DNA of 64,000 nt from Nocardioides sp. NBC_00368 (GCF_036090055.1 NZ_CP107970.1:4981001-5045000); one strand, 5' to 3'. Counted from the stretch's first letter, positions 24,497 through 34,635 are shown. Notes: generated by a model from the sequence alone, not told the origin. Numbers and translations: made by a program.

Positions 24497-24588
24497 TAAA
24501 GTTAACTCCGGGTCGCCCGGATGTGCCCCTTTCACAGGGTGCGTGGCCTCGGGGCCGGGCGGCAGCGGGGGATTCCAGGACCGCTGCC
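24497..24588. other. Non-coding stretch with promoter-like box and hairpin
   Basis: The 205-bp gap 24433-24637 lies between two convergent genes. It has a TAAAGT hexamer (24497-24502) resembling the -10 of strong actinobacterial promoters, and a hairpin GGCAGCGG (24561-24568) with CCGCTGCC (24581-24588). The hairpin can serve as a terminator; together they could make a short RNA. Confidence 0.35.
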
Positions 24589-24637
24589 CGCGATAGCGGA
24601 TCTTCACCTTGCTCGCCGCTCTTGCTCTCTGCCCGCC

Positions 24638-25129
24638 TTATGTCCTGGACGCGTCCCCCGATCCCAGGCAGGTACGCAGCGCGGTCAGCCCCCGCGAGGA
24701 GTGGCTCTTGACGGTCCCCTCGCTGATCCGCAGCTCCCGTGCGGTCTCGGCGACCGACAGCTGCAGCCAGTGGCGCAGGACGACCACCTTGCGCTGCATC
24801 TCCGGCAATTCCTGGAGCGCGTCGAAGAGCTCGGACCGCTCCTCGACCTGGTCCGCGGGACCCGGCTGCTCCGGCAGCTCTCCCGAGCGCTCCCGCTTCC
24901 ACCACGGCCGCCGGGTCTGGTCGATGTGGGCGCGGACGAGGATCGTCCGGACGTACGCCTCCTCCGACCCCCGCTCGACCCGTCGCCACGACGCGTACAG
25001 CTTCAGCAGGGACGTCTGCACCAGGTCGTCCGCCCGGTGCCAGTCGCCGCACAGCGCGTACGCCACCCGCACCAGGTGTGACCGCCGGGCCGCGACGAAC
25101 GCGGTGAAGGCCTCGTCGTGCGCGCTCAT
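24638..25129 (-). CDS. SigE-family ECF sigma factor
   Basis: 163 residues. Region 2 (about 10-75, VRVAYALCGDWHRADDLVQTSLLKLY) and region 4 (about 105-155, ELPEMQRKVVVLRHWLQLSVAETARELRISEGTVKSH as overlapping motifs) define a small ECF sigma factor. The ATG at 25129 overlaps the stop of the upstream membrane protein gene (ATGA); in-frame codons further upstream lie inside that gene. Region 4 ends in a helix-turn-helix that binds the -35 box. It should direct RNA polymerase to a small regulon, probably under control of the co-encoded membrane protein. Confidence 0.9.
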   Translation of the reverse strand: MSAHDEAFTAFVAARRSHLVRVAYALCGDWHRADDLVQTSLLKLYASWRRVERGSEEAYVRTILVRAHIDQTRRPWWKRERSGELPEQPGPADQVEERSELFDALQELPEMQRKVVVLRHWLQLSVAETARELRISEGTVKSHSSRGLTALRTCLGSGDASRT

Positions 25130-26265
25130 GTCCACGGCCCCCCTTGGGAGCCGTAGTTTCGCCTGACGATCGCGGCGAACTCGTCGAGTGAGAACGGCCC
25201 GCGGTCCTCGGTGTACGGCGCCGGGAGCAGGTTGTAGGCAAACGCCCACGAGACGTTCTTCGTCCGAGTCGCGCTCTCCTTCTCCTGGACCAGGACGTAC
25301 TGCTCCTCGCCGTCGACGGTGATCCGGGCGGCTGCGGTCTGCGACGTCTCGGCCGTGAACGACTCGTTGATGTCCGGGTCAGCGATCTGATCGAGGACCA
25401 CCACCCCGTCCCTGGTGGGGACGACCTCCGAGCCGCTGAACTCGACGACGTCGGTGATGGCCGGTTCCACGAGGTTGCGGTAGTTCGGACGGTAGGTCGC
25501 TCGATCCGACCTCTCGATGCGTGTCAGCCAGCCATCGATGCTCTGGCCAGGAATGGCATAGATCGAGCCGCCGTCGGGTGCCAGTGAAAGCGCTGTGCGG
25601 CTATTCCGGAGGAAGAGCCACTTTTCGACGCCCTCCCGCTCGATGACCGCTCCGACCGAGTCCCAGGGTGCGTCGTATCCGAAGGGGTTGGAGATCTCGC
25701 GGACGATCTTCCAACCGCTTCCGCCGACGGAGAGCCGGTCACCGGGGTCCCACATGACGTCCGGCTGGTGGTCGGGAAGCTCACGTGCCCACGTCCGAAA
25801 GTCCTTCGCGGTATGGGATGCGTCGGCGAAGGCGGCGTCCTCACGTTGCGGGAAGTAGGCGTAGATCGTCTTCTCCCCGTCGGTCACCGCGACCGCCAAT
25901 GAGTCGCTGGAAGTGAGGGCTCCGACCCGGTCGACCTCGGTCCAGCCCTCCTGGAACGTCGTCTCACCGGTGTCGAAGTCGTACGCGACCGGAGCGAGGT
26001 CGCTCAAGGGGATGTCGACCTCGGGTGGCCATTCCTCGCCCGTCGACCGGGTCGCGATCGGCGGGTCCGGGGTGGCGCTGTCTCGCGAGGGCACGACGAC
26101 CGCGCCGATCCCGATCACCAGGGCCACCGCGGCCGCGGAGCCGGCCACCACGGCGAGCCGTCGGCGGCGTACGAGCCTCTTCCCGTCCGCGACGAGCGCG
26201 GCCGGGTCGGGTTGTGTGGGCGGGGGTTGGGGAATCGCCCGTTCCAGGGTTTCCTGCCAGTCCAT
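25126..26265 (-). CDS. Membrane-anchored protein paired with the sigma factor
   Basis: 379 residues: a cytoplasmic N-terminus of about 37 residues ending in RLVRRRR, one membrane segment (about 38-58) and a large extracytoplasmic domain (about 65-379) with many beta-strand-like stretches. No zinc-binding anti-sigma motif (HXXXCXXC) is present. It precedes the sigma factor with a four-base overlap, so the two are made together; an anti-sigma or signal-sensing role is inferred from position only. GGAGG lies upstream of the ATG. Confidence 0.75.
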   Translation of the reverse strand: MDWQETLERAIPQPPPTQPDPAALVADGKRLVRRRRLAVVAGSAAAVALVIGIGAVVVPSRDSATPDPPIATRSTGEEWPPEVDIPLSDLAPVAYDFDTGETTFQEGWTEVDRVGALTSSDSLAVAVTDGEKTIYAYFPQREDAAFADASHTAKDFRTWARELPDHQPDVMWDPGDRLSVGGSGWKIVREISNPFGYDAPWDSVGAVIEREGVEKWLFLRNSRTALSLAPDGGSIYAIPGQSIDGWLTRIERSDRATYRPNYRNLVEPAITDVVEFSGSEVVPTRDGVVVLDQIADPDINESFTAETSQTAAARITVDGEEQYVLVQEKESATRTKNVSWAFAYNLLPAPYTEDRGPFSLDEFAAIVRRNYGSQGGPWT

Positions 26266-26427
26266 GGTGCCTCCAAGGTCAGTCTCACCCCTGGATACGG
26301 ATCTCGAGGCGGATCGGTTGTCCTGGTTGATCGATCCAACTGCGAGCGTTGGGCGGGGTGCCCCGGGGGCGCATTACGCTGGCCACCAGCGCACCGGTCG
26401 ACAACGGATCTTCAAGGAGACCCCCAG

Positions 26428-27450
<1,023 letters not shown>

Positions 27451-27640
27451 GCAACACGCCGGGGACAGGCCAATGGTCCCGATTCGGAAAACGTTGTGGC
27501 ACACGGCATAGCAAACACGGGCTTATGTCGTTGTGCCGGTCATTGGTAAAGCGATTCAATGCCCTGGCTGGACGGCGACTCACGGGTAACGACAGTCGAA
27601 CCGTCCCCTCGGCGTTGATCTTGGGAGGGACATCCTCGGA

Positions 27641-29416
27641 ATGGAAACCACTGCGCGAAACCGCACAATCGGCGGAATCGTCATAGGCGCGATCATCCTG
27701 ATCCTGCTTCTCGTCTTGTTCTCTTGCACCGTAAACAGCGACCCGGAGAGCTCGCCGAAGAAGGATCCGACAACCGGGGAGTCATCGCTCCCCAGCGATC
27801 CTGACACGATTGAGCCCGACGACAAGCCGTCGGACAAGGACTCCGACGACCCGGAGATCGTCGACGACGACATCGTCCCGGCCGCCAACACCGGCGTGAC
27901 CTTCATCCCCGCGGGCAACGTCCCCTCGGGCAGCACGCCGACCTGTGAGCTCGACCCGAGCGCCTGCGAGGACACTCGCCCGCCGGGTGCCGGTGTGGAC
28001 ATCTGCGAGATCCGCCCGGACCTGACCCAGTGCCAGCCGCCTGAGCCGACCCCGCCGCCGACGGACCCGTCGACCCCGCCGGATGACGGCGACGGCGACG
28101 GTGAGCTGCCGGTCTGTGACCTCTTCCCCGACCTCCCGCTCTGCGACGACGACGGCGAAGAACCGGGCCCCGGTGATCCTGAGGACGAGACGGCTCCCGA
28201 CCCGGTCACTCTCAGCGGGTGCGACGTGCTGACCAACACCTCCGCGAAGGTCGACTGGTCCAGGGCGCAGGACAAGAGCGGGATCTCCCACTACACGGTG
28301 ACCTCGTCGCCGGACGCCGGAAACCCGGGTCGGACCGAGGAGACCGCGGCGACCTTCACAGGCCTCGAAGCCGGTGTCACTTACACCTTCTCGGTCACCG
28401 CGACCGACAAGGCTGGCAATGAGTCCCAGGACAGCAACGAGATCGACTGCGTCATGGACGTCACGGCTCCGCAGATTCCTCAGGGCGTGACGGTCGAGCA
28501 GGGTGACCCCAGCGACAGCACGCTGAACGTGAGCTGGCTGGAGTCCGAGGACAACACCGATGGCGTTGGTGATGTGACCTACAACCTCTACCGCAACGGC
28601 AAGCTGGTCGGTCCGGTCAACGACACCTCGTACGAGGACACGGGCTTGGAGGCTGGCAAGGAGTACACCTACACCGTTACGGCTGTGGACAGTGCGGGCA
28701 ACGAGTCTGACCCGTCTGCTGAGGCCACCGGCACGACTACGAAGATCGCGCCTACGGTCCCCCAGAACGTCAAGGTGGACAATGTCTCGGCACTCGGCTT
28801 CGACGTTTCGTGGTCGGCATCGACGGACGAGGACAACAAGACGCCGCAGAGCGGGATTGTCTACATCGTTCGGGTGCAGGGTGGCGTTCTCTGCTTCCCG
28901 CAGCGTTCGGAACCGGGCGCCACATCCATGAGGTTTGGGTGCCTGCTCGGCCAGGATTCGACAGTTACGGTCACCGCTGAGGACAGCGACGGCAACCAGT
29001 CGGCGCCCAGTGCCCCGGCCTCAGCTAGCGGTCCTCAGGGGACGGAAGGCGGCAACGCTGGCTTCCGCGCGTCGACCCCGGGCGAGGACAAGTCCGACGC
29101 TCCGGCCGAGAAGCCGGCGTCGCCGGAGTCCTCGGACGAGGTGGCTCCGGTCGAGAAGCCGACCGAGGAGGACGCGCCGCTGCTGCCGGGTCTGGATGAC
29201 ATCCTTCCGGGCGGCGAGGACAGCGCTGAGGCGCCTGCCGAGGAGCCGGCCGAGCCGGAGGCGACGCCGAGCGAGTCGGAGACCCCGGCTGCGCGGCCGA
29301 CCACCGAGGAGCCTGCTGACGAGGCGACCGAGGATGCTCCGGTCGAGGAGGACGAGGGTGGCCTGCTGGGCGACATCGTCGACTCGGTGACGAGCGCAGT
29401 GGCCGCGGTGTTCTAG
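27641..29416 (+). CDS. Membrane-anchored surface protein with three fibronectin type III domains
   Basis: 591 residues. One N-terminal membrane segment (about 11-28), a Pro/Asp/Ser-rich stalk (about 33-185) with several Cys, three FN3 domains (about 186-277, 278-367, 370-462), then an acidic Pro/Glu/Ala tail (about 463-570) ending in a short hydrophobic helix. Conserved FN3 patterns such as YTFSVTATDKAGNES and YTYTVTAVDSAGNES repeat. The LFSC sequence after the anchor is not a good lipobox. It is probably exposed on the cell surface and binds polymers or partners; the exact role is unknown. GGGAGG precedes the ATG and a strong terminator follows. Confidence 0.85.
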   Translation: METTARNRTIGGIVIGAIILILLLVLFSCTVNSDPESSPKKDPTTGESSLPSDPDTIEPDDKPSDKDSDDPEIVDDDIVPAANTGVTFIPAGNVPSGSTPTCELDPSACEDTRPPGAGVDICEIRPDLTQCQPPEPTPPPTDPSTPPDDGDGDGELPVCDLFPDLPLCDDDGEEPGPGDPEDETAPDPVTLSGCDVLTNTSAKVDWSRAQDKSGISHYTVTSSPDAGNPGRTEETAATFTGLEAGVTYTFSVTATDKAGNESQDSNEIDCVMDVTAPQIPQGVTVEQGDPSDSTLNVSWLESEDNTDGVGDVTYNLYRNGKLVGPVNDTSYEDTGLEAGKEYTYTVTAVDSAGNESDPSAEATGTTTKIAPTVPQNVKVDNVSALGFDVSWSASTDEDNKTPQSGIVYIVRVQGGVLCFPQRSEPGATSMRFGCLLGQDSTVTVTAEDSDGNQSAPSAPASASGPQGTEGGNAGFRASTPGEDKSDAPAEKPASPESSDEVAPVEKPTEEDAPLLPGLDDILPGGEDSAEAPAEEPAEPEATPSESETPAARPTTEEPADEATEDAPVEEDEGGLLGDIVDSVTSAVAAVF

Positions 29417-29431
29417 CACACACGCACAGAA

Positions 29432-29469
29432 ACAGGGCGGGGAGAGCCGAAAGGTTCTCCCCGCCCTGT
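29432..29469 (+). terminator. Strong hairpin terminator after the FN3 protein gene
   Basis: ACAGGGCGGGGAGA (29432-29445) pairs perfectly with 29456-29469 and the stem continues inward with one G-U pair to a GAAA tetraloop: about 17 bp. It lies 16 bp after the stop. No T-tract, as is common in actinobacteria. The rest of the gap to 29718 holds nothing recognisable except the regulator promoter at its end. Confidence 0.8.
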
Positions 29470-29718
29470 CGTATTCAGAGGCAGGTCGTCCCAAAATCAA
29501 GGAGTCGGATGCCCAGCGCCCCCCACAAGCCCTGGACACCCGACGATCTTGGGTGACCGACACCAATACTGCGTCAGTCGTGCGCACAGGTTAGGCATAG
29601 AAACGCCCAAGGATCCAGATAGTTAAGACGAAATTCATGAACTTCCTGTGCCGATTCGAACAAAATCGAACAGATCTGAGGGGCCGAATCATCTGGAGCC
29701 ATACATTAGAATTCAGGT

Positions 29719-30450
29719 GTGCGTGTGATGACCTCCCGAGCCCGTGCGGCCATCTTCGCCCCCATCGGCGACGAGGGCAGGGCGGCGCGTGTCGAGAACC
29801 GGCTCGCCGAGGCGATCCGCTCCGGCGTGCTCGCGCACGGCGAGCGGCTCCCGAGCGAGCCGGAGCTCGCCCAGATGCTCGGCGTCGCCACGGTCACGGC
29901 ACGAGAGGCGCTGGTGGCACTGCGCGCCAAGGGCCTGGTGGTGACGACCCGTGGGCGTGGCGGTGGCTCGTTCGTACGTGCCCCGAAGAGCGCCGACCTG
30001 GTCGAGGACCGGCTCGCCGCGATGTCACGGATCGAGCTGCGTGACCGGGCCACCGTCTATCAGGTGGTGCTCACCGGGTGCGCGGAGATCGCGGCGGAGC
30101 GTACCGATCCTGACGAGGTCGAGGACCTGCGTGACCTGCTGATCCCGCTCAACGTCAGCGACGTGGCCCGCTGGCGCAGCGCGGACAGCGAGCTCTACCT
30201 GTCGGTGGCCGCCCTGACCCAGTCGGCCCGGATGACGCGCGAGGTGGTGCGCCAGGAGGCCGACTTCGGCGCCCTGCTCCGGATCCCGCTCGACGAGCCG
30301 GGCTTCCGGGAGGCGACGGCGAGCAGGCATCAGGAGCTTGTCGATGCCCTGGCATCGGGGGATGCTGTCAGGGCCCGGGAGAGCGTACGTGAGCATGTCG
30401 CTCACTCCCTTGAACGCTTGGCTGAGATCCATGAGGCGGTGCGACGATGA
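29719..30450 (+). CDS. FadR-type GntR transcriptional regulator
   Basis: 243 residues. Winged helix at the N-terminus (about 18-85, RLPSEPELAQMLGVATVTAR) and an all-helical FCD ligand domain (about 100-235). FCD proteins bind metals and small organic acids or acyl compounds. The GTG at 29719 follows TAGAAT (29707-29712) by six bases, indicating a leaderless mRNA. The gene overlaps a Cache-domain gene by four bases (ATGA), so regulator and sensor are co-produced. Confidence 0.88.
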   Translation: MRVMTSRARAAIFAPIGDEGRAARVENRLAEAIRSGVLAHGERLPSEPELAQMLGVATVTAREALVALRAKGLVVTTRGRGGGSFVRAPKSADLVEDRLAAMSRIELRDRATVYQVVLTGCAEIAAERTDPDEVEDLRDLLIPLNVSDVARWRSADSELYLSVAALTQSARMTREVVRQEADFGALLRIPLDEPGFREATASRHQELVDALASGDAVRARESVREHVAHSLERLAEIHEAVRR

Positions 30451-31106
30451 CGAAGACGATGACTCCCCTCGACTGTGTGGCCCAGGTCGAGCAGCACTTC
30501 GGGCCGATCGTGACCGAGCTCGAGCGCGTACGCAGCGAGGTGGCTGCCCTCTTCGAGGCCGGCCCGGTCACCAGCGCGTCCCTGCGCGAGCGGCTCGAGC
30601 CCGGGTCCCTGGAGTTCCTGCGCAACCCCAATCTCGTCGGGGGCGGCTTCGTGGTGGCGCCGGGAGTGCTGAGCGACCGGCGGCTCTACCTCGTCTGGTG
30701 GCAGGGCGAGGAACGTGACTTCCTCGGCGACGCCGACGCCCCGGCGACGGGCGAGGCGATCGACTACACCCGTCAGCCCTGGTACCGCACCCCGGAGCGC
30801 ACGGGCGAGCTCACGCTCGTCGGGCCGTACGTCGACTTCGTCTGCACCGACGAGTACGTCATGACCACGACGATGCCCGTCTACGCCGGCGGCCGCATGG
30901 TCGGCGTCGCGGGGGCCGACACCCTGGTCGAGACGCTCGAGACGATGCTCCTGCCCGGGCTGCGCGAGGCCGGCGCGACGCTGGTGAACGGCCACGGCAA
31001 GGCGATCGTCTCGGCCGACCCGCAGCTGGCCACCGGCGACCCGCTCACCACCGCCCGCGACATGATCCCGTGCCGGGGCCTGCCGCTCTCCGTCGCCCTG
31101 TCCTAG
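30447..31106 (+). CDS. Soluble Cache-domain protein
   Basis: 219 residues, without a signal peptide or membrane segment. The region around DYTRQPWYRTPERTGELTLVGPY followed by MTTTMPVYAGGRMVGVAGAD (two separate motifs) fits a dCache/PDC ligand-binding fold, which normally sits outside the cell in receptors. Here it stands alone and should be cytoplasmic. It is co-transcribed with a FadR-type regulator and may modulate it or hold its ligand (inference). Its TAG stop overlaps the stop of the convergent MFS gene (CTAG, 31103-31106). Confidence 0.75.
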   Translation: MTKTMTPLDCVAQVEQHFGPIVTELERVRSEVAALFEAGPVTSASLRERLEPGSLEFLRNPNLVGGGFVVAPGVLSDRRLYLVWWQGEERDFLGDADAPATGEAIDYTRQPWYRTPERTGELTLVGPYVDFVCTDEYVMTTTMPVYAGGRMVGVAGADTLVETLETMLLPGLREAGATLVNGHGKAIVSADPQLATGDPLTTARDMIPCRGLPLSVALS

Positions 31107-32575
31107 GCGGGCGGCTTCACCAGGTGACGCGGGGTGGTGAAGAAGAGCACCGCCACGAAGCCGACCGCCAGCGCGACCGCCGGCAGCAACGTCGCCTCGG
31201 CCATCGCCTGGGAGAACCTCTCGGCGACCTCCGCGGGCAGCTGGGCACCGGCGCCGCCCGCGGTCTCCGCGCTCGCGTCCAGCCCGTTGGCGGTGATCCG
31301 GGCGTCCATGAGCACGGCGATGGCGGCGGAGCCGACCACGGACCCGACCGTCCGGGTGGCGTTGTAGACACCCGACCCGGCTCCGGCCTGTAGCGGCGGC
31401 AGGTTGCGGGTGGCGGCCGCCGCCAGCGGCGCCCACACGAACGCCATCCCGAGCCCGAGCAGGCCCATCGGGACGAGGAGCTCCCAGACCGCCGAGCCCG
31501 GCGTCATCGGCCCGGTGAGCCAGAAGATGGCCACGGCGCAGCAGAAGAAGCCGAAGCTGGTGAGCCAGCGGGGGTGGACCTTGTCGTTGATCCGGCCGAC
31601 CACCGGCGCGAGCACCAGCGACACCGCGGCCATCGGCACCATCAGCAGCGACGCCTCGAGCGCGTCGTAGCCGCGGACGATCTGGGCGTAGAGCATCAGC
31701 GGGAAGCCCATCGTCGTGGCCGCCATCCCCATGCAGGTGATCGCGATGTTGGCGACGGAGAAGTTGCGGTCGCCGAAGAGGCCCAACGGCAGCAGCGGCT
31801 CCTGCTTGTTGCGCGCCTCCCACAGCACGAACAGACCCAGCACGGCTACTCCGCCGATCACCAGCGCCCAGATCAGCCCGTCCCAGCCGCGCTGCTCGCC
31901 GTCCTGGAGGCCGAAGACCAGGCCGAACATGCCGATCCCGCTCAGCGCGACGCCGAGCCAGTCGAACACGTGCGGGTGGGTCGGCAGCAGCGGGACCAGC
32001 CGCCAGTTGAGGACGAGCGCGACCACGCCGACGGGGATGTTGATGAAGAAGATCCACTCCCAGCCACCGAGGTCGACGAGCACGCCGCCGAGGATCGGGC
32101 CGACCAGCGTCGCGATGCCCGCGGTCGCGCCCCACAGCGCCATCGCCGCACCGCGCCGGTCGGCCGGGAAGATCCGGGTGATCACCGCCATCGTCTGCGG
32201 CGTCATCATCGACGCACCGACGCCCTGCACCGCGCGGGCGATGATCAGCATCGTGATGTCGTCGGCGAGCCCGCACCACAGCGACGCGAGGGTGAAGATC
32301 GCCAGGCCGCCGAGATAGAGCCACTTCGGCCCGAACCGGTCGCCGAGACGCCCCATGATCAGCACCGGGACGGCGTAGGTGAGCAGGTAGGCGCTGGTCA
32401 CCCACAGCACGTCGTTGGTGCTCGCCTCGAGGTCCCTCATGATGTCCGGCGTCGCGACGGTCACGATCGTCATGTCGACGAGGATCATGAAGAAGCCGAT
32501 GCACAGCGCGGCCAGGCTGCGCCAGGGATGCTCCACGGTGCTGCCCGGCGCCTGCGACGCGGTCGTCTCGGTCAT
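31103..32575 (-). CDS. MFS drug exporter, DHA2 type
   Basis: 490 residues, about 14 membrane segments. DHA2/EmrB hallmarks: LVDMTIVTVATPDIMRDL in segment 1, MGRLGDRFGPKW after segment 2 and RAVQGVGASMM in segment 4. It is likely a proton-driven exporter of toxic compounds. The ATG at 32575 is chosen because it directly precedes the MTETTAS start typical of such proteins; the frame is open further upstream. It is convergent with the FadR/Cache pair and divergent from a DUF3151 gene, so regulation by the FadR-type protein is possible but unproven. Confidence 0.87.
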   Translation of the reverse strand: MTETTASQAPGSTVEHPWRSLAALCIGFFMILVDMTIVTVATPDIMRDLEASTNDVLWVTSAYLLTYAVPVLIMGRLGDRFGPKWLYLGGLAIFTLASLWCGLADDITMLIIARAVQGVGASMMTPQTMAVITRIFPADRRGAAMALWGATAGIATLVGPILGGVLVDLGGWEWIFFINIPVGVVALVLNWRLVPLLPTHPHVFDWLGVALSGIGMFGLVFGLQDGEQRGWDGLIWALVIGGVAVLGLFVLWEARNKQEPLLPLGLFGDRNFSVANIAITCMGMAATTMGFPLMLYAQIVRGYDALEASLLMVPMAAVSLVLAPVVGRINDKVHPRWLTSFGFFCCAVAIFWLTGPMTPGSAVWELLVPMGLLGLGMAFVWAPLAAAATRNLPPLQAGAGSGVYNATRTVGSVVGSAAIAVLMDARITANGLDASAETAGGAGAQLPAEVAERFSQAMAEATLLPAVALAVGFVAVLFFTTPRHLVKPPA

Positions 32576-32633
32576 GGCCACAGTCAACACCCGACCACCG
32601 ACGGTTTCGGGGGTCGCGGGCACAATGGTTCGC

Positions 32634-33047
32634 ATGACGCACCAGGACCTGATGGCCGGACCGCCACCGACCCACCTCCCCGCCGACCCCGCGACCGACG
32701 ACCTGGCCGCCGGGACGGAGCCCGCCGAGGTCGTACGCCGCCACCCGGCCTCGCCCGCGGCCTGGGCCGCGCTCGCCACGGCCGCCAAGGAGGCCGGCGC
32801 CGAGGACGTGACCGTCTACGCCTACGCCCGCGTCGGTTACCACCGCTCGCTCGACATGCTCCGCCGCAACGGCTGGAAGGGCCACGGCCCGGTGCCGTGG
32901 GAGCACGAGCCCAACCGCGGCTTCCTGACCAGCCTGGCCCTCCTCGCCGAGCAGGCCAAGGCGATCGGCGAGACCGACGAGTGGGAGCGTTGCAGCGAGT
33001 TCCTCCGCGACAGCAGCCCGACGGCGTACGACACCCTGCTCGGCTGA
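32634..33047 (+). CDS. DUF3151 family protein
   Basis: 137 residues, usual length for DUF3151. Recognised by the central pattern ASPAAWAALATAAKEAG, followed by YAYARVGYHRSLDMLRRNGWKG (partial), VPWEHEPNRGFLTSL and a helical end; small, soluble, cytoplasmic. Function unknown. In Mycobacterium tuberculosis a homologue (Rv0360c) lies near fba and purA as here (from memory). A CACAAT hexamer (32621-32626) lies seven bases before the ATG, suggesting a leaderless transcript. Confidence 0.85.
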   Translation: MTHQDLMAGPPPTHLPADPATDDLAAGTEPAEVVRRHPASPAAWAALATAAKEAGAEDVTVYAYARVGYHRSLDMLRRNGWKGHGPVPWEHEPNRGFLTSLALLAEQAKAIGETDEWERCSEFLRDSSPTAYDTLLG

Positions 33048-33092
33048 ATTACCGAATCGCGTCGGACCAGCGATTTCGCCTAGCCTTGCCCT

Positions 33093-34628
33093 GTGACTGA
33101 GCAGACCACCAACGCGCCAGACGCCCCCGAGGTTCAGCAGAGCCTCAACGAGCAGATGCTGGTCCGGCGCGAGAAGCGCGAGCGCCTGCTGGCCGAGGGC
33201 AAGAAGGCGTACGCCATCGAGGTCGGCCGCACGCACACGCTCGCCGAGGTGCGCGAGGCCTACGAGGACAAGCTCGAGGCCGGCGAGGAGACCCAGGACG
33301 TGGTCACCGTCGCCGGTCGGGTCATGTTCGTCCGCAACACCGGCAAGCTGGCCTTCGCGACCCTCCAGGAGGGTGTCGGCACCCGCCTCCAGGTGATGCT
33401 CTCGCTCGCCGAGGTGGGCGAGGAGGCGCTGGCGGAGTGGAAGAGCCTGGTCGACCTCGGTGACCACGTCGCCGTCACCGGCCGGGTGATCTCCTCGCGG
33501 CGCGGCGAGCTCTCCATCATGGCCTCGAGCTGGCAGATGGCGGCCAAGGCGCTGCGTCCGCTGCCAGTGCTCCACAAGGAGCTCTCCGAGGAGTCCCGGG
33601 TCCGGCAGCGCTACGCCGACCTGATCGTGCGCCAGGAGGCGCGCGACATGGTGCGCACGCGGGCGAAGATCACCCAGGCGATCCGTCGCTGCCTGGAGGA
33701 CGACGGCTACCTCGAGGTCGAGACGCCGGTCCTGCAGCTCATCCACGGTGGTGCGCACGCGCGGCCGTTCAACACCCACATGAACGCGTTCGACCAGCCG
33801 ATGACGCTGCGCATCGCGCTCGAGCTCAACCTCAAGAAGGCCGTCGTCGGCGGCATCGACAAGGTCTACGAGATCGGCCGGATCTTCCGCAACGAGGGCG
33901 TCGACTCCACCCACAGCCCCGAGTTCACGATGATCGAGGCCTACCAGGCCTACGGCGACCAGTTCACGATCGCGGAGCAGATCCGCCGGATGTATCTCGC
34001 CGCGGCCGACGCGGTGGGCTCGCGCCAGGTGGTCTCGACAAGCTCGACCACCGGTGAGGAAGTCGTCATCGACCTCGACGGCGAGTGGAAGTGGCTGCCG
34101 GTCTACGAGGGTGTCTCCGAGGCCGTCGGCGTCGAGGTCACGCCCGACACCGACGTCGACACGCTCAAGGCGCTCGCCGACAAGCACGACGTCGAGCTCG
34201 ACCCGGCCTGGGACGCCGGCAAGATCGTCATGGAGCTGTGTGGCGAGCTGGTCGAGCCCAACCTGATCCAGCCCACCTTCCTGTGCGACTTCCCGGCGAT
34301 CGCCCAGCCGCTGGCACGGATCAACGACGAGGAGCCGGGCAAGGTGCTCGCCTGGGACCTGATCATCGGTGGTGTCGAGCGCGGCACCGGCTTCACCGAG
34401 CTGATCGACCCGGTCGTGCAGCGCGAGGTGCTCACGGCCCAGTCCCTGCTCGCCGCCGGCGGCGACCCCGAGGCGATGCAGCTCGACGAGGACTTCCTGC
34501 GGGCGCTGGAGTACGGCGCTCCGCCGATGGGCGGCCTCGGGCTCGGTCTGGACCGGGCGATCATGCTCTTCACCGGTGCCGGAATCCGCGAGACGATCCT
34601 CTTCCCGCTGCTCAAGCCGGAGGCATGA
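33093..34628 (+). CDS. lysS: Lysyl-tRNA synthetase (class II)
   Basis: 511 residues. OB-fold anticodon-binding domain (about 60-150), class II motifs: motif 2 in FRNEGVDSTHSPEFTMIEAY and motif 3 in GGLGLGLDRAIMLFTG. It charges tRNA-Lys. The GTG at 33093 follows TAGCCT (33081-33086) by six bases, a leaderless start. Residues about 312-321 (VVSTSSTTG) come from a REP-like repeat (34028-34054) inserted in frame in a surface loop of the catalytic domain. The N-terminal 45 residues are charged and family-variable. Confidence 0.95.
   Translation: MTEQTTNAPDAPEVQQSLNEQMLVRREKRERLLAEGKKAYAIEVGRTHTLAEVREAYEDKLEAGEETQDVVTVAGRVMFVRNTGKLAFATLQEGVGTRLQVMLSLAEVGEEALAEWKSLVDLGDHVAVTGRVISSRRGELSIMASSWQMAAKALRPLPVLHKELSEESRVRQRYADLIVRQEARDMVRTRAKITQAIRRCLEDDGYLEVETPVLQLIHGGAHARPFNTHMNAFDQPMTLRIALELNLKKAVVGGIDKVYEIGRIFRNEGVDSTHSPEFTMIEAYQAYGDQFTIAEQIRRMYLAAADAVGSRQVVSTSSTTGEEVVIDLDGEWKWLPVYEGVSEAVGVEVTPDTDVDTLKALADKHDVELDPAWDAGKIVMELCGELVEPNLIQPTFLCDFPAIAQPLARINDEEPGKVLAWDLIIGGVERGTGFTELIDPVVQREVLTAQSLLAAGGDPEAMQLDEDFLRALEYGAPPMGGLGLGLDRAIMLFTGAGIRETILFPLLKPEA
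34028..34054. repeat. REP-like repeat inside lysS
   Basis: GGTGGTCTCGACAAGC and the following CTCGACCACCGG make a 27-bp imperfect palindrome (GGTGGTC..GACCACC) read in frame as VVSTSSTTG. The same element is in yrbEB (5425-5450) and, inverted, in purD (38349-38375). Confidence 0.75.
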
Positions 34629-34635
34629 CACTTAT

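Noticed and set aside
24433..24500. tRNA-like GATCGAACC sequence
   Set aside because: No cloverleaf can be drawn: no acceptor stem, no anticodon arm, no 3' CCA context.
27641..27730. Lipobox in the FN3 protein (LFSC)
   Set aside because: Phe at position -2 and a 28-residue hydrophobic stretch fit a membrane anchor better than a lipoprotein signal.
30402..34631. A 1,409-codon open frame on the minus strand
   Set aside because: It runs through the opposite strands of the Cache protein, DUF3151 and lysS genes and through a second frame of the MFS gene. Its composition is the Arg/His/Asp-rich pattern of a shadow frame in high-GC DNA, and lysS and the MFS gene have clear family motifs.
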